DNA of 64,000 bases from Sandaracinobacteroides hominis (GTDB lineage: Bacteria; Pseudomonadota; Alphaproteobacteria; Sphingomonadales; Sphingomonadaceae). Below, one piece after another: positions 9,031 to 17,256 of the stretch (positions are counted from its first letter, which is position 1; each line of letters opens with the position of its first letter). The stretch spans positions 496,001 to 560,000 of the forward strand of contig NZ_JADCUC010000001.1 in the NCBI RefSeq assembly GCF_016464365.1, read 5' to 3'. Under the pieces are notes generated by a model. That model worked only from the letters and a program-made list of their open reading frames with translations, did not search any database and had not been told where the DNA came from. The translations under genes were made by a program, and so were the position numbers.

Positions 9031-9933
9031 ATGATTTACCTGCCTACCATCAAGCAGTTGCAGTATCTGGTGGCGTTGCACCGCTCGCGGCATTTCGGGA
9101 AAGCAGCCGAGGCCTGTTATGTGACGCAATCGACGCTGTCGGCTGGATTGCGCGAGCTGGAGACCTTGCTGGGCGTGACGCTGGTGGAGCGGAACCGGCG
9201 GGTGGTGCGCTTTACCCCGCTGGGTGAGGCGGTGGTGGAGCGGGCCTGGCGGATCTTGGCCGAGGCGGACGGGATTGCCGAGCTGGCGCGAGCGGCGGGA
9301 AAGCCGCTGGCGAGCGAGCTGCGGCTGGGCGTGATACCGACGATTGCGCCGTTTCTGTTGCCGTCTCTGCTGCCCGGTTTGCGGAAGCAATGGCCGGAGC
9401 TGAAGCTGTTCCTGCGGGAAGAACAATCCGGGCAGGCGTGCGAGGCGCTGGCGCGGGGGCAGCTGGATTGCCTGTTGCTGGCCCTGCCCTATGCCTGCGG
9501 CGAGATCGAGTTTGAGCCGTTGTTCGACGATCCGATCCGTCTGGCGTTTCATCCGGAAGATCTGCCCAATCCGCCGGCCAGCATAGCGCCGGAACGTATC
9601 GATGAGTCGCGGCTGCTGCTGCTGGAGGACGGGCACTGCCTGAAGGACCATGCCCTGGCAGCGTGCAGCCGGGCGACGTTCCGCCCGGATCAGTCGGTGC
9701 TGGGCACTTCGCTGCATACGCTGGTGCAAATGGTGGACAATCGGATCGGCATGACGCTGTTGCCGCAGATGGCGATCGATGCCGGGATTCTGACGAACAC
9801 CAGCATCGAGACGCGGCCGCTGGCGAGCCCGAAGGCGATGCGGAGCATTGCGCTGGCGTGGCGGCCGAGCAGCCCGCGTGCTGACGAGTATCGGCTGTTT
9901 GCGCGGGCGTTGCGGGATGCGCGGGCAGGCTAG
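9031..9933 (+). CDS. oxyR: Hydrogen peroxide-inducible transcriptional activator OxyR (LysR family)
   Basis: LysR-type regulator of 300 residues with an N-terminal helix-turn-helix (HFGKAAEACYVTQSTLSAGLREL) and an effector domain. The OxyR redox pair is conserved: Cys203 and Cys212 in EDGHCLKDHALAACSRA, with the same eight-residue spacing as Cys199/Cys208 of the enterobacterial protein. Peroxide would form the disulfide and activate antioxidant genes. ATG 9031 (MIYLPTIKQLQYL) matches the usual OxyR start. It is divergent from the cyclophilin gene and convergent with the panE-like gene (4-bp overlap). No catalase or ahpC gene lies next to it. Confidence 0.93.
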   Translation: MIYLPTIKQLQYLVALHRSRHFGKAAEACYVTQSTLSAGLRELETLLGVTLVERNRRVVRFTPLGEAVVERAWRILAEADGIAELARAAGKPLASELRLGVIPTIAPFLLPSLLPGLRKQWPELKLFLREEQSGQACEALARGQLDCLLLALPYACGEIEFEPLFDDPIRLAFHPEDLPNPPASIAPERIDESRLLLLEDGHCLKDHALAACSRATFRPDQSVLGTSLHTLVQMVDNRIGMTLLPQMAIDAGILTNTSIETRPLASPKAMRSIALAWRPSSPRADEYRLFARALRDARAG

Positions 9934-11045
9934 GCTTTGCGCAATTCGGCGAGGAGGGCCGCGGCCTTCAGCGGCGGGGCGCCCTGTTCGGCGGCGCGGA
10001 CCAGTTCCACGAGTCGGGCATTGACGGGTGCGGCCTTGCCCAGGCGTTGGGCAAGGCGGACGAACTCGCCCTGCAGATAGTCTATCTCGGTGGGGCGACC
10101 GCGTTCCAGATCGTCGGCCATGGAAGAGCGGGCGTGTGGATCGACGCGGACCTTGCCGCCGGAGGCTGCGCTGATGACGTAGCGATAGAGGGTGTCGGGC
10201 AGGCGCATGATCGACGGCATCAGCTTCAGCGGCATCGGGAGGGGATCGACGGGTTCGATCCCGGCTGTGGCGAGCAGTTTCATGCCTTCCGTCATCGACA
10301 TGGCCCAGGCGGTGCGATAGCCGCGCTGGCCGAGTTCCCGGGCGAGGCTGATGCCGGACAAGGCGTTGATGGCATTATTTAGGTTTATCAGTAACTTGCC
10401 CCACTGTATTCCAATTATGTTAGAAGACAGTTTCAAATCAATTCCAGTGGTTGCGAAGGTTTGTTCATATTGTGTGAGAGCTTCGGCGGCTTCAGCGACC
10501 AACCCTCCTCCTGTTCCGCGGTGGAAGTGGGCGGGGCCGCGCTGGGCGACGTTGAAGGGCACCATGCCGGCGAGGACGGTGCGGCCGGGGAGGGCGGCAC
10601 GCAAGGTATCGCTGTTGGAGACACCGTTCTGGAAGGAAATGATCGGGGTGGAGGGCGGTGCGTGGGCAGCGATGGCTGCTGCTGCCTCTGGAGTTGCCAT
10701 GCTTTTCACGGTGACGAGGATGAGGTCGGCGCTGGACAGGGCGGATGGGTCGGCCGTGGTTGCATAGGCGCTGGCCGGGAGGTCGATATCCATGCCATCG
10801 GAATCCGTGAGGCGGAGGCCGTTTGCGAGCGGATCGAGCATGGAGGGGCGGCCGATCAGCGTGACGTCTGCGGTTTGCGCCAGTTGCCCGCCGAGGAAGA
10901 TGCCGATCATGCCGGCGCCGAACACGGCAATCCTTGGCGACACTGCATCTGTTGGCGTCGCCTTTGGCGACACTTCAGGCGTTGGCCTCGCCTTTGGCGA
11001 CACTGCGATTTTTGGGCGGGTAGCCCCCGATTGCGCGCTTTCCAT
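9930..11045 (-). CDS. Ketopantoate reductase family protein with repeat-encoded N-terminus
   Basis: NADP-dependent 2-dehydropantoate 2-reductase (PanE/ApbA family), which reduces ketopantoate to pantoate for CoA synthesis. The Rossmann motif IAVFGAGMIGIFLGG, the segment VTVKSMATPEAA, SFQNGVSN and the C-terminal helical domain with WGKLLINLNNAINAL (the catalytic Lys) are present. The family motif normally starts at the N-terminus, but here it is preceded by about 37 residues containing three VSPK/R-type repeats encoded by a 30-bp tandem palindrome. ATG 11045 has a good GAGG/AGG site and no in-frame ATG lies between it and the Rossmann motif, so the repeat should be translated. Codons 10371-10475 are unusually AT-rich. 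Confidence 0.85.
   Translation of the reverse strand: MESAQSGATRPKIAVSPKARPTPEVSPKATPTDAVSPRIAVFGAGMIGIFLGGQLAQTADVTLIGRPSMLDPLANGLRLTDSDGMDIDLPASAYATTADPSALSSADLILVTVKSMATPEAAAAIAAHAPPSTPIISFQNGVSNSDTLRAALPGRTVLAGMVPFNVAQRGPAHFHRGTGGGLVAEAAEALTQYEQTFATTGIDLKLSSNIIGIQWGKLLINLNNAINALSGISLARELGQRGYRTAWAMSMTEGMKLLATAGIEPVDPLPMPLKLMPSIMRLPDTLYRYVISAASGGKVRVDPHARSSMADDLERGRPTEIDYLQGEFVRLAQRLGKAAPVNARLVELVRAAEQGAPPLKAAALLAELRKA
10931..11008. repeat. 30-bp tandem palindromic repeat inside the panE-like gene
   Basis: About 2.7 copies at an exact 30-bp period: the motif GGCGACACT begins at 10936, 10966 and 10996. Two units contain GTCGCC-TTT-GGCGAC or a close variant, a 6-bp stem with a 3-base loop. 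Because 30 is a multiple of three, the array is read through as ten-residue repeats in the N-terminus of the panE-like protein. Confidence 0.85.
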
Positions 11046-11099
11046 TTCCTGTTCCTCTCCCTCCGGCCTATCTGGCCTTCATAGGCGAGGGAGATACGC

Positions 11100-12074
11100 A
11101 TGAAAGCGCTTGTTTGTGTGGAGCACGGGCCTCCGGAAAAGCTGGTGGTTCAGGAGCTTCCTGAACCGGAGCCCGGCAAGGGCGAGGTGCGAATCCGCAT
11201 GCAGGCGGCAGGGGTGAATTTCCCCGACGTGCTGATCATCCAGAACCTGTATCAGTTCAAACCGCCGCTGCCCTTTTCGCCGGGCGGCGAGGCTTCGGGC
11301 TTTGTCGATGCGATCGGCCCTGGCGTTACCCGCTTCAAGGTGGGCGACCGGGTGATCGCGATGATTGGCAACGGCGCGTTCCGCGAGTTTTTCTGCGCCG
11401 ACGAAAGCCGCGTTCTGCCGATGGTGGACTCTATGCCGTTCGATGTCGCGGCCGGCTTTACCATGACCTATGGCACCTCTCACCACGCGTTGAAGCAGCG
11501 GGCGCGGCTGCAGCCGGGCGAGACCTTGCTGGTGCTGGGCGCGGCAGGCGGCGTGGGGCTGACCGCAGTCGAGCTGGGCAAGGTGATGGGGGCGAAGGTG
11601 ATCGCCGCCGCTTCTTCCGACGAGAAGCTGGCGCTGTGCCGGGAATATGGCGCCGACGAGACGATCAACTATTCGACGGAAGACCTGAAGGAGCGGGTGA
11701 AGGCGTTGACGGGAGGCCGGGGCGTCGATGTGATCTACGATCCCGTCGGCGACAAATATGCCGAGCCGGCGTTTCGCTCGATCGCGTGGAACGGGCGCTA
11801 TCTGGTGATCGGCTTTGCCGCCGGCGAGATCCCGAAGCTGCCGCTGAACCTGCCGCTGATCAAGGGTGCCTCCATCGTGGGGGTGTTCTGGGGGGCCTTC
11901 ACCGCGCATGAGCCGGTGCTGCATGAGGCCAACATGCGCGAGCTGCTGACCTGGTATGCGGAAGGCAAGTTGAAGCCGCATGTATCGGTGCAGATGCCGC
12001 TGGAGCGCGGGGCGGAGGGGATTCGCCTGCTGATGGATCGGAAGGCGAAGGGGAAGGTTATTCTGACGGCCTGA
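11100..12074 (+). CDS. NADPH:quinone oxidoreductase, zinc-independent MDR family
   Basis: A 324-residue medium-chain dehydrogenase/reductase of the quinone oxidoreductase type. Visible are the GroES-like N-terminal domain (VNFPDVLIIQNLYQFKPPLPFSPGGEASG), the nucleotide motif LLVLGAAGGVGLTAVELGK and the segment GVDVIYDPVGDKYAEPAFR. The cysteine and histidine ligands for catalytic zinc found in alcohol dehydrogenases are absent, as expected for this subfamily. A GAGGGAG site precedes ATG 11100. It is divergent from the panE-like gene (54 bp between starts). The true substrate may be a quinone or an enone; this cannot be decided from sequence. Confidence 0.9.
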   Translation: MKALVCVEHGPPEKLVVQELPEPEPGKGEVRIRMQAAGVNFPDVLIIQNLYQFKPPLPFSPGGEASGFVDAIGPGVTRFKVGDRVIAMIGNGAFREFFCADESRVLPMVDSMPFDVAAGFTMTYGTSHHALKQRARLQPGETLLVLGAAGGVGLTAVELGKVMGAKVIAAASSDEKLALCREYGADETINYSTEDLKERVKALTGGRGVDVIYDPVGDKYAEPAFRSIAWNGRYLVIGFAAGEIPKLPLNLPLIKGASIVGVFWGAFTAHEPVLHEANMRELLTWYAEGKLKPHVSVQMPLERGAEGIRLLMDRKAKGKVILTA

Positions 12075-12099
12075 AAATGCTTATGTCGAACTGGGTTAT

Positions 12100-12525
12100 C
12101 TAGCGATCTTCCCATTTCGATGCAGCTTGCTCGTCGCTTTCCCTTGCGCTGACCCAGCCATTTGCGTCCTTCTTCCAGAAGGGGGCGCGGGTTTTCAGCC
12201 AGTCCATCAGGAATGCTGCGGCCTGGAAGGCTTCGGCGCGATGGCTGCTGGCGGTGAGCACCAGTACGATGGGTGCGCCTGTTTCCAGGCGGCCGTGGCG
12301 ATGGATCAGGAGGGCGCCCTTGAGCGGCCAGCGGCTGCGGGCTTCTGCCAGCAGCTCTTCCATCTGGCGCTCCGCCATGGCCGGATAATGTTCGAGTTCG
12401 AGCGGTTCGTCGCGGACCTGGCCGGTGAAGCTGACGATTGCGCCGACATCCGGGCCGATTGCGGCGAGGCGGGCATGTTCGCTGGCGAGATCGAACATGT
12501 GGCGCTGAACTCTTACTTCGAACAT
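12100..12525 (-). CDS. moaE: Molybdopterin synthase catalytic subunit
   Basis: MoaE of 141 residues, the large subunit that inserts two sulfurs into precursor Z (cPMP) using the MoaD thiocarboxylate. The family segments GAIVSFTGQVRDE, LIHRHGRLETGAPIVLV, SSHRAEAFQAAAFLMDWLK and APFWKKDANGWV are present; the lysines of the last segment correspond to the active-site region. The gene begins within the moaD stop (TAATG overlap), so the two subunits are translationally coupled, as expected for a heterotetramer. Confidence 0.95.
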   Translation of the reverse strand: MFEVRVQRHMFDLASEHARLAAIGPDVGAIVSFTGQVRDEPLELEHYPAMAERQMEELLAEARSRWPLKGALLIHRHGRLETGAPIVLVLTASSHRAEAFQAAAFLMDWLKTRAPFWKKDANGWVSARESDEQAASKWEDR

Positions 12526-12782
12526 TAATTTCCACCTGTAACCGGTGGAAATATGGCGACTTCGTCGCCCGCATTTACCGGCGTATCCCAGCCGGCGAAA
12601 TTCTGGTTGATGGCCGCTCGCAGCCTTGTTCGATCAGCCAGCGCCTGCTTGTGGCCGGGGCTGAGCGTCTGGAGTTGCCCGAGAAGTGCGCCGAGCGGAA
12701 CAGGGGTTTCCGCGTCCACCACTTCTTCGCCTAGTCCGACCTGTTCGCGTACCCAGGCGAAATAGAGCAGACGGACCGTCAT
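12525..12782 (-). CDS. moaD: Molybdopterin synthase sulfur carrier subunit, with one residue after the Gly-Gly tail
   Basis: Ubiquitin-like sulfur carrier of 85 residues ending AIFPPVTGGN. MoaD normally ends exactly in Gly-Gly, because the last glycine is adenylated by MoeB and thiocarboxylated. Here the codons read GGT GGA AAT TAA, adding one Asn. The same bases form the TAATG overlap with moaE. Either the tail is trimmed, the extra residue is tolerated, or the gene is impaired. It lies 10 bp downstream of pgsA in the same direction. Confidence 0.92.
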   Translation of the reverse strand: MTVRLLYFAWVREQVGLGEEVVDAETPVPLGALLGQLQTLSPGHKQALADRTRLRAAINQNFAGWDTPVNAGDEVAIFPPVTGGN

Positions 12783-12792
12783 TCGATGCGGC

Positions 12793-13362
12793 TCACTCGA
12801 TTTCGGCAGTCATGTGGCGGATGCCGATGCGCAGATAGTCCCAGCCGGTGATGAGCGTGAGGACGCCGGCGAGCCAGAGGGTGACGAGGCCGACCTCCTG
12901 CGAAGGGAGGAAGGGTGCCCAGTGCGCGCTGGCCGGCTCCAGGATGAGGGCGCCGAGCGACACCATCTGAAAGGTGGTTTTCCACTTGGCGAGCTGCGAG
13001 ACGGGCACGGAAACGCGGGCGGTGGCGAGGAACTCGCGAAGGCCCGACACCGTTATTTCGCGCAGGATGATGACGAGCGCGGGAATCACATGCCAGCCGA
13101 TGATCTGGTTGTTGTGGATCAGCATGACGATCACGGCGGCCACCATGATCTTGTCTGCGACGGGATCGAGGAACACGCCCAGCTTGGAGACGGTGCCCTG
13201 CGCGCGGGCCAGATAGCCATCGATATAGTCGGTGAAGCCGGCCAGGCAGTAGAGCACGAACGCGGCCGTGTAGCCGAGCCAGGTGGCGTTCCACATCAGG
13301 ATAACGAACAGGGGAACCGCTAGGATCCGGCTGAGGGTCAGCAGATTGGGTAGGCTGGACAT
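12793..13362 (-). CDS. pgsA: CDP-diacylglycerol-glycerol-3-phosphate 3-phosphatidyltransferase
   Basis: Integral membrane enzyme of 189 residues that makes phosphatidylglycerophosphate. The full CDP-alcohol phosphotransferase signature is present: Asp48-Gly49, Ala52-Arg53, Gly62, Asp66 and Asp70 (DG-x2-AR-x8-G-x3-D-x3-D). Four to five hydrophobic segments surround it. The length and the N-terminal SLPNLLTLSRILAVP are typical of PgsA. It heads a pgsA-moaD-moaE unit and is divergent from the nitroreductase gene with 54 bp between starts. Confidence 0.95.
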   Translation of the reverse strand: MSSLPNLLTLSRILAVPLFVILMWNATWLGYTAAFVLYCLAGFTDYIDGYLARAQGTVSKLGVFLDPVADKIMVAAVIVMLIHNNQIIGWHVIPALVIILREITVSGLREFLATARVSVPVSQLAKWKTTFQMVSLGALILEPASAHWAPFLPSQEVGLVTLWLAGVLTLITGWDYLRIGIRHMTAEIE

Positions 13363-13416
13363 ATGCCCCCACCCTTAGGCAATCGCGTTGCAGCTAACAA
13401 CCATGCGGGGTGAAGG

Positions 13417-14088
13417 ATGAACGTCTCTGAAGCTGTTGCCAGCCGCCGGTCTGTTCGGGGCTTTTTGCCGACCCCGGTGGATGGGGAGGTGTTGCGCCGC
13501 GTGGTGGAGAAGGCGGGAAGGGCGCCTTCGGGCGGCAATTTGCAGCCCTGGCACATCGATGTGGTGGGCGGCGCGAAGCTGGACGAGCTGAAGGCGATCA
13601 TGGCGACGCGGGTGATGGAAGCGCCGCGCGGAGAGCCGACCGAATACGACATCTATCCCAAGGAGTTGCCGAGCCCCTATCGCGATTATCGCTTTCAGGT
13701 GGGCGAGGATCTCTATGGGGCGCTGGGGATTCCGCGGGAGGACAAGATGGCGCGGATGATGTGGTTTGCGCGGAACTATCAGTTTTTCGGGGCGCCGGTT
13801 GCACTGTTCTGCACGGTGGCGCGGACGATGGGACCGCCGCAATGGTCGGATCTGGGGATGTATCTGCAGACGTTGATGCTGCTGTTGCGCGAGGAGGGGC
13901 TGGATAGCTGCCCGCAGGAGTGCTGGGCGATCTATCCGGAGACCATCGGCAAGTTTCTGGAAGTGCCGGAAGGACGGATGCTGTTTTGCGGGATGGCCAT
14001 CGGCTTTGCGGATGAGGGCGACAAGGCGAACCAGTTTGCAGCCAGGCGGGCGCCATTGGAGGCGTTTGTGCGGTTTCAGGGGGTTTGA
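13417..14088 (+). CDS. Nitroreductase family protein
   Basis: FMN-dependent nitroreductase-fold protein of 223 residues. The N-terminal ASRRSVRGFLPTPV and RAPSGGNLQPWHIDVV segments match the FMN-binding part of the family, and the C-terminal LREEGLDSCPQECWAIYPE segment matches the conserved dimer region. Family members reduce nitroaromatics, quinones or enones with NAD(P)H; the substrate here is unknown. A GGGGTGAAGG purine tract precedes the ATG. It stands alone upstream of lipA on the same strand (58-bp gap). Confidence 0.88.
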   Translation: MNVSEAVASRRSVRGFLPTPVDGEVLRRVVEKAGRAPSGGNLQPWHIDVVGGAKLDELKAIMATRVMEAPRGEPTEYDIYPKELPSPYRDYRFQVGEDLYGALGIPREDKMARMMWFARNYQFFGAPVALFCTVARTMGPPQWSDLGMYLQTLMLLLREEGLDSCPQECWAIYPETIGKFLEVPEGRMLFCGMAIGFADEGDKANQFAARRAPLEAFVRFQGV

Positions 14089-14146
14089 GGCGCTGCATGG
14101 CTGCCCGTGGATTGCCCGCGGGGGTTGAAAACCCTATGTCCCCGGG

Positions 14147-15103
14147 ATGACTGACAGCATGCTTCCTGTGCAGGAACCGGCCGCCAAGCCTGCAGAGCGC
14201 GTCCGCAAGCCGGAATGGCTGCGTGTTCGTGCGCCGACTTCGCCTGCCTTTGCCGAGACGCGCAAGCTGATGCGGCGGCTGAACCTGAACACGGTTTGCG
14301 AGGAAGCGGCCTGCCCGAACATCGGCGAATGCTGGCAGCAGAAGCATGCGACCGTGATGATTCTGGGCGATACCTGCACCCGGGCCTGCGCGTTCTGCAA
14401 TGTGAAGACGGGGATGCCGGGCAAGGTGGATCCGCTGGAACCGGCGCATGTCGCCGAGGCGGCGGGCGAGCTGGGGCTGGAGCATATCGTGATAACGTCG
14501 GTGGATCGCGATGATCTGCCGGACGGCGGTGCCAGCCATTTCGTGCAGGTGATCCAGGAGCTGCGGCGGCGGACGCCGAAAACGACCATCGAGATCCTGA
14601 CGCCGGATTTCCGCAACAAGTCGGCAGAAGCGGTCGCGCGGATCGTGGATGCGCGGCCGGATGTGTACAATCACAATCTGGAAACGGTGCCGAGGCTGTA
14701 TCCGACGATCCGGCCGGGCGCGCGCTATTACCACTCGCTGCGGTTGCTGGAGCAGGTGAAGCGGCTTGATCCGACGATTTTCACCAAGTCCGGCCTGATG
14801 GTGGGGTTGGGCGAGGAACGGCAGGAAATGCACCAAGTGATGGACGATATGCGGTCTGCCGACATCGATTTCCTGACCATCGGACAGTATCTGCAGCCGA
14901 CGCCGCGCCATGCAAAGGTGCTGGAGTTCGTCGAACCGAAGACATTCCAGAGCTATGCGGCGATCGGGCGGGCCAAGGGCTTTTTGCTGGTGGCATCGAG
15001 CCCGCTGACGCGGTCGAGCTATCATGCGGGGGCGGATTTCGCCAGGCTGCGCGATGCTCGGATGGCAAAGCATGGCAAGCAGGTGGCGGGTGCCCCGGCA
15101 TAG
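14147..15103 (+). CDS. lipA: Lipoyl synthase
   Basis: Radical SAM enzyme of 318 residues that inserts two sulfurs into octanoyl groups on lipoyl domains. Both iron-sulfur sets are visible: Cys51, Cys56, Cys62 in [12 protein letters not shown] for the auxiliary cluster, and Cys77, Cys81, Cys84 in CTRACAFC for the radical SAM cluster. The segments [18 protein letters not shown] and [10 protein letters not shown] are typical. Its 3' end overlaps the following RatA-like gene by 32 bp in another frame, a common lipA-ratA arrangement in alphaproteobacteria. Confidence 0.96.
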   Translation: MTDSMLPVQEPAAKPAERVRKPEWLRVRAPTSPAFAETRKLMRRLNLNTVCEEAACPNIGECWQQKHATVMILGDTCTRACAFCNVKTGMPGKVDPLEPAHVAEAAGELGLEHIVITSVDRDDLPDGGASHFVQVIQELRRRTPKTTIEILTPDFRNKSAEAVARIVDARPDVYNHNLETVPRLYPTIRPGARYYHSLRLLEQVKRLDPTIFTKSGLMVGLGEERQEMHQVMDDMRSADIDFLTIGQYLQPTPRHAKVLEFVEPKTFQSYAAIGRAKGFLLVASSPLTRSSYHAGADFARLRDARMAKHGKQVAGAPA

Positions 15104-15551
15104 CGAAACGCGCGTTCTGCCCTGGACGCCGGCGGAAATGTTCGATCTGGTGGCCGACGTGCGGAGCTATCCGCAGTTTCTGCCGTGGGTAGCGGCCGTG
15201 CGTATCCGGGAGAGCAGTCCGACCTTGCTGGTGGCGGATATGTCTGTCGGGTTTCGATCGTTGCGGGAGACATTCACGAGCCGCGTGGGGCTGGATCGAC
15301 CGGGTCATATCGATGTGGAATATGTTTCCGGGCCTTTGAAACATCTGCACAACGACTGGCATTTCAAGCCGCATGAAAGTGGCGGGACGCGGCTGGAGTT
15401 TGACGTCGATTTTGAATTTAAATCGAAGATATTTGAGCGAGTTGCTGGCGCTTTCTTTCATGAAGCATTTAAACGAATGGTCGCCAGCTTCGAGGGGCGG
15501 GCGCAGAAGCTCTATGGCAGCAGGAGCCTGAGCGCGACGAGCGCGGCCTGA
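15072..15551 (+). CDS. START-domain protein of the RatA/COQ10 family
   Basis: A 159-residue protein of the polyketide-cyclase/START-like family that includes RatA and the ubiquinone-binding COQ10 protein. Recognisable are [29 protein letters not shown] and [33 protein letters not shown] 15072 gives a family-like N-terminus ([14 protein letters not shown]); the frame is open upstream. Coenzyme Q binding in respiration is the more likely role in alphaproteobacteria than a toxin role; this is inference. The gene overlaps lipA at its start and runs 40 bp into the end of the convergent cinA gene. Confidence 0.87.
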   Translation: MASRWRVPRHSETRVLPWTPAEMFDLVADVRSYPQFLPWVAAVRIRESSPTLLVADMSVGFRSLRETFTSRVGLDRPGHIDVEYVSGPLKHLHNDWHFKPHESGGTRLEFDVDFEFKSKIFERVAGAFFHEAFKRMVASFEGRAQKLYGSRSLSATSAA

Positions 15552-16006
15552 CGGCGGATTTCGCTGCGGCCGAGGTCTCCGAAATGGTGCGTGTCGGCGA
15601 TGACGGGCGAGTTCCCTGCATCTCTTAAGGCGCGAGCAAAAACTACTGTTCCTACGGGTTTTTTATCCGTACCGCCGCCCGGTCCAGCGATGCCGGAAAT
15701 GGCGACGCTGATGTCTGCATGGCTGCGCTGCAGGGCGCCCTGCGCCATTGCCCAGGCCGTGGCTTCAGATACGGCGCCAAGAGTCGACAGTATGTCTTGA
15801 GAAACGCCCAATAATTCGGATTTGGATTCGTTGGAATAGGTGATGAAGGCGCGGTCGAAAACGTCGGAGGCGCCGGATACTTCTGTGAGAGCGGCGGCGA
15901 CGAGGCCGCCGGTGCAGCTTTCCGCTGTGGTGATGCGTCTGCCCGCGGCGCGGTTTTCGTCGACCACTTTTACAGCGAGATCAAATAGTTCTTGATCGAT
16001 GCTCAT
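15512..16006 (-). CDS. CinA C-terminal domain protein (nicotinamide-nucleotide amidase type)
   Basis: A 164-residue stand-alone CinA C-terminal domain. The active-site box TTAESCTGG (Ser30) and the segments [14 protein letters not shown] and [20 protein letters not shown] match PncC-type enzymes that deamidate NMN to nicotinate mononucleotide in NAD recycling. The N-terminal MoCF-like domain of full CinA is absent. ATG 16006 overlaps the ispDF stop (ATGA), so it is coupled to ispDF; the frame is open further upstream but that part is only the shadow of ispDF. The last 40 bp overlap the RatA-like gene tail to tail. Confidence 0.9.
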   Translation of the reverse strand: MSIDQELFDLAVKVVDENRAAGRRITTAESCTGGLVAAALTEVSGASDVFDRAFITYSNESKSELLGVSQDILSTLGAVSEATAWAMAQGALQRSHADISVAISGIAGPGGGTDKKPVGTVVFARALRDAGNSPVIADTHHFGDLGRSEIRRQAALVALRLLLP

Positions 16007-17178
16007 TTCGAAATCCAGCAAGGAAGCTTGACCGTAGCGATCGCCTGGGCAGCGATGCCTTCGCGGCGGCCGGTGAAGCCCAGACCTTCGGTGGTTGTTG
16101 CCTTCACGCTCAGGCGTGGCTGGTGGTCTGCCAGAATCTCGGCGATGCGGGCGACCATCGCCTCGCGGTGTGGGCCGACCTTGGGCGATTCGCAGATCAA
16201 GGTGATGTCGCAATGCACGATGCGGCCTCCTGCGGCCTGCACAAGGCTTGCGGCGTGGGCGAGAAATCGGTCGGAGCTTGCGCCCTTCCATCTTGGGTCG
16301 CTGGGCGGGAAGTGCGCGCCGATGTCGCCGTCTCCGAGTGCTCCGAGGATGGCGTCGGTGAGGGCGTGCAGGCCGACGTCTGCATCGCTGTGGCCGAGAA
16401 GCCCTGCAATATGGGGAACTTTTATTCCGCAGAGCCAGACATGGTCGCCGGGCCCGAAGCGATGCACATCGTAGCCGGTGCCGCTTAGGGTTTCCCAATC
16501 GAGCAGACGCTCGGCCATCTCGAAATCTTCGGGAAGGGTGACCTTCATCGCGCGTGCGTCTCCTTCGACCAGCTTCACCCGGTGGCCTGCCGCACGCAAG
16601 ACCTCAGCATCGTCGGTTGCGCCTTCTGCAGCGGTTTCGTGCGCCTGCAGGAGCAGCGCGAAGTCGAAGCCTTGCGGTGTCTGTACCCGCCACAGCCGGT
16701 CGCGGGATACTTCGCCTTCGATTGTTTCGGCGCCGGACCGCAGGCTGTCCACGACGGGGAGGGCAGGGCAGCTGCCGGGCGCTTCGCGGAGGCCGGCGAG
16801 GACGCGGTCGATCAATTGGCCCGACAGCAGCGGCCGTGCGGCATCGTGCACCAGCACCGATGCCGGGCGCGATCCTGCAAGTTGCCTGAGGCCGTTCAAA
16901 ACGGACGCCTGGCGGGTGGCGCCTCCTTCGCCGACGGTGACCGGGAGTTCGGACAGCAGGTCGAGCAGCTGTTCCCGCTGGCCAGGCGCCACGACCACAT
17001 GCACGCGATCGACGCCGGGGTGCCGGACGAACGCCTCGGCTGCCCAGGCGACGAGCGCCTTTCCGCCGAGCCGCCGGAACTGCTTGGGGATGTCGCCGCC
17101 CGCGCGGACGCTTTTCCCTGCCGCGACGATCAGTGCGGCCGTGCCGGAGGGCCTGTTTTCTGGACTGTTGTTGATCAC
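16003..17178 (-). CDS. ispDF: Bifunctional MEP cytidylyltransferase / MECDP synthase
   Basis: A 391-residue fusion of two non-mevalonate isoprenoid enzymes. Residues 1 to about 225 form IspD ([19 protein letters not shown] nucleotide loop, [20 protein letters not shown]). From about residue 235 the IspF domain starts (GTGYDVHRF with metal-binding Asp and His, then [31 protein letters not shown]). The fused form is common in alphaproteobacteria. Translation appears to start at GTG 17178. It is followed by cinA with a 4-bp overlap and is divergent from dusB with 78 bp between starts. Confidence 0.95.
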   Translation of the reverse strand: MINNSPENRPSGTAALIVAAGKSVRAGGDIPKQFRRLGGKALVAWAAEAFVRHPGVDRVHVVVAPGQREQLLDLLSELPVTVGEGGATRQASVLNGLRQLAGSRPASVLVHDAARPLLSGQLIDRVLAGLREAPGSCPALPVVDSLRSGAETIEGEVSRDRLWRVQTPQGFDFALLLQAHETAAEGATDDAEVLRAAGHRVKLVEGDARAMKVTLPEDFEMAERLLDWETLSGTGYDVHRFGPGDHVWLCGIKVPHIAGLLGHSDADVGLHALTDAILGALGDGDIGAHFPPSDPRWKGASSDRFLAHAASLVQAAGGRIVHCDITLICESPKVGPHREAMVARIAEILADHQPRLSVKATTTEGLGFTGRREGIAAQAIATVKLPCWISK

Positions 17179-17256
17179 GATGCTGCCATAGGGCGTAGCG
17201 CCCTTGCCGAAAAGGGGGGCTTCGCCTATGTCCGTGCCGCATTTTTAGGCAGATTC

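Noticed and set aside
16007-16498. N-terminal extension of cinA (upstream open frame)
   Set aside because: The region is the antisense frame of ispDF and reads as Arg/Pro-rich shadow; ATG 16006 with the ispDF overlap gives a proper CinA domain.
16582-17256. N-terminal extension of dusB
   Set aside because: It overlaps ispDF antisense and has no family similarity; the DusB family start is ATG 17257.
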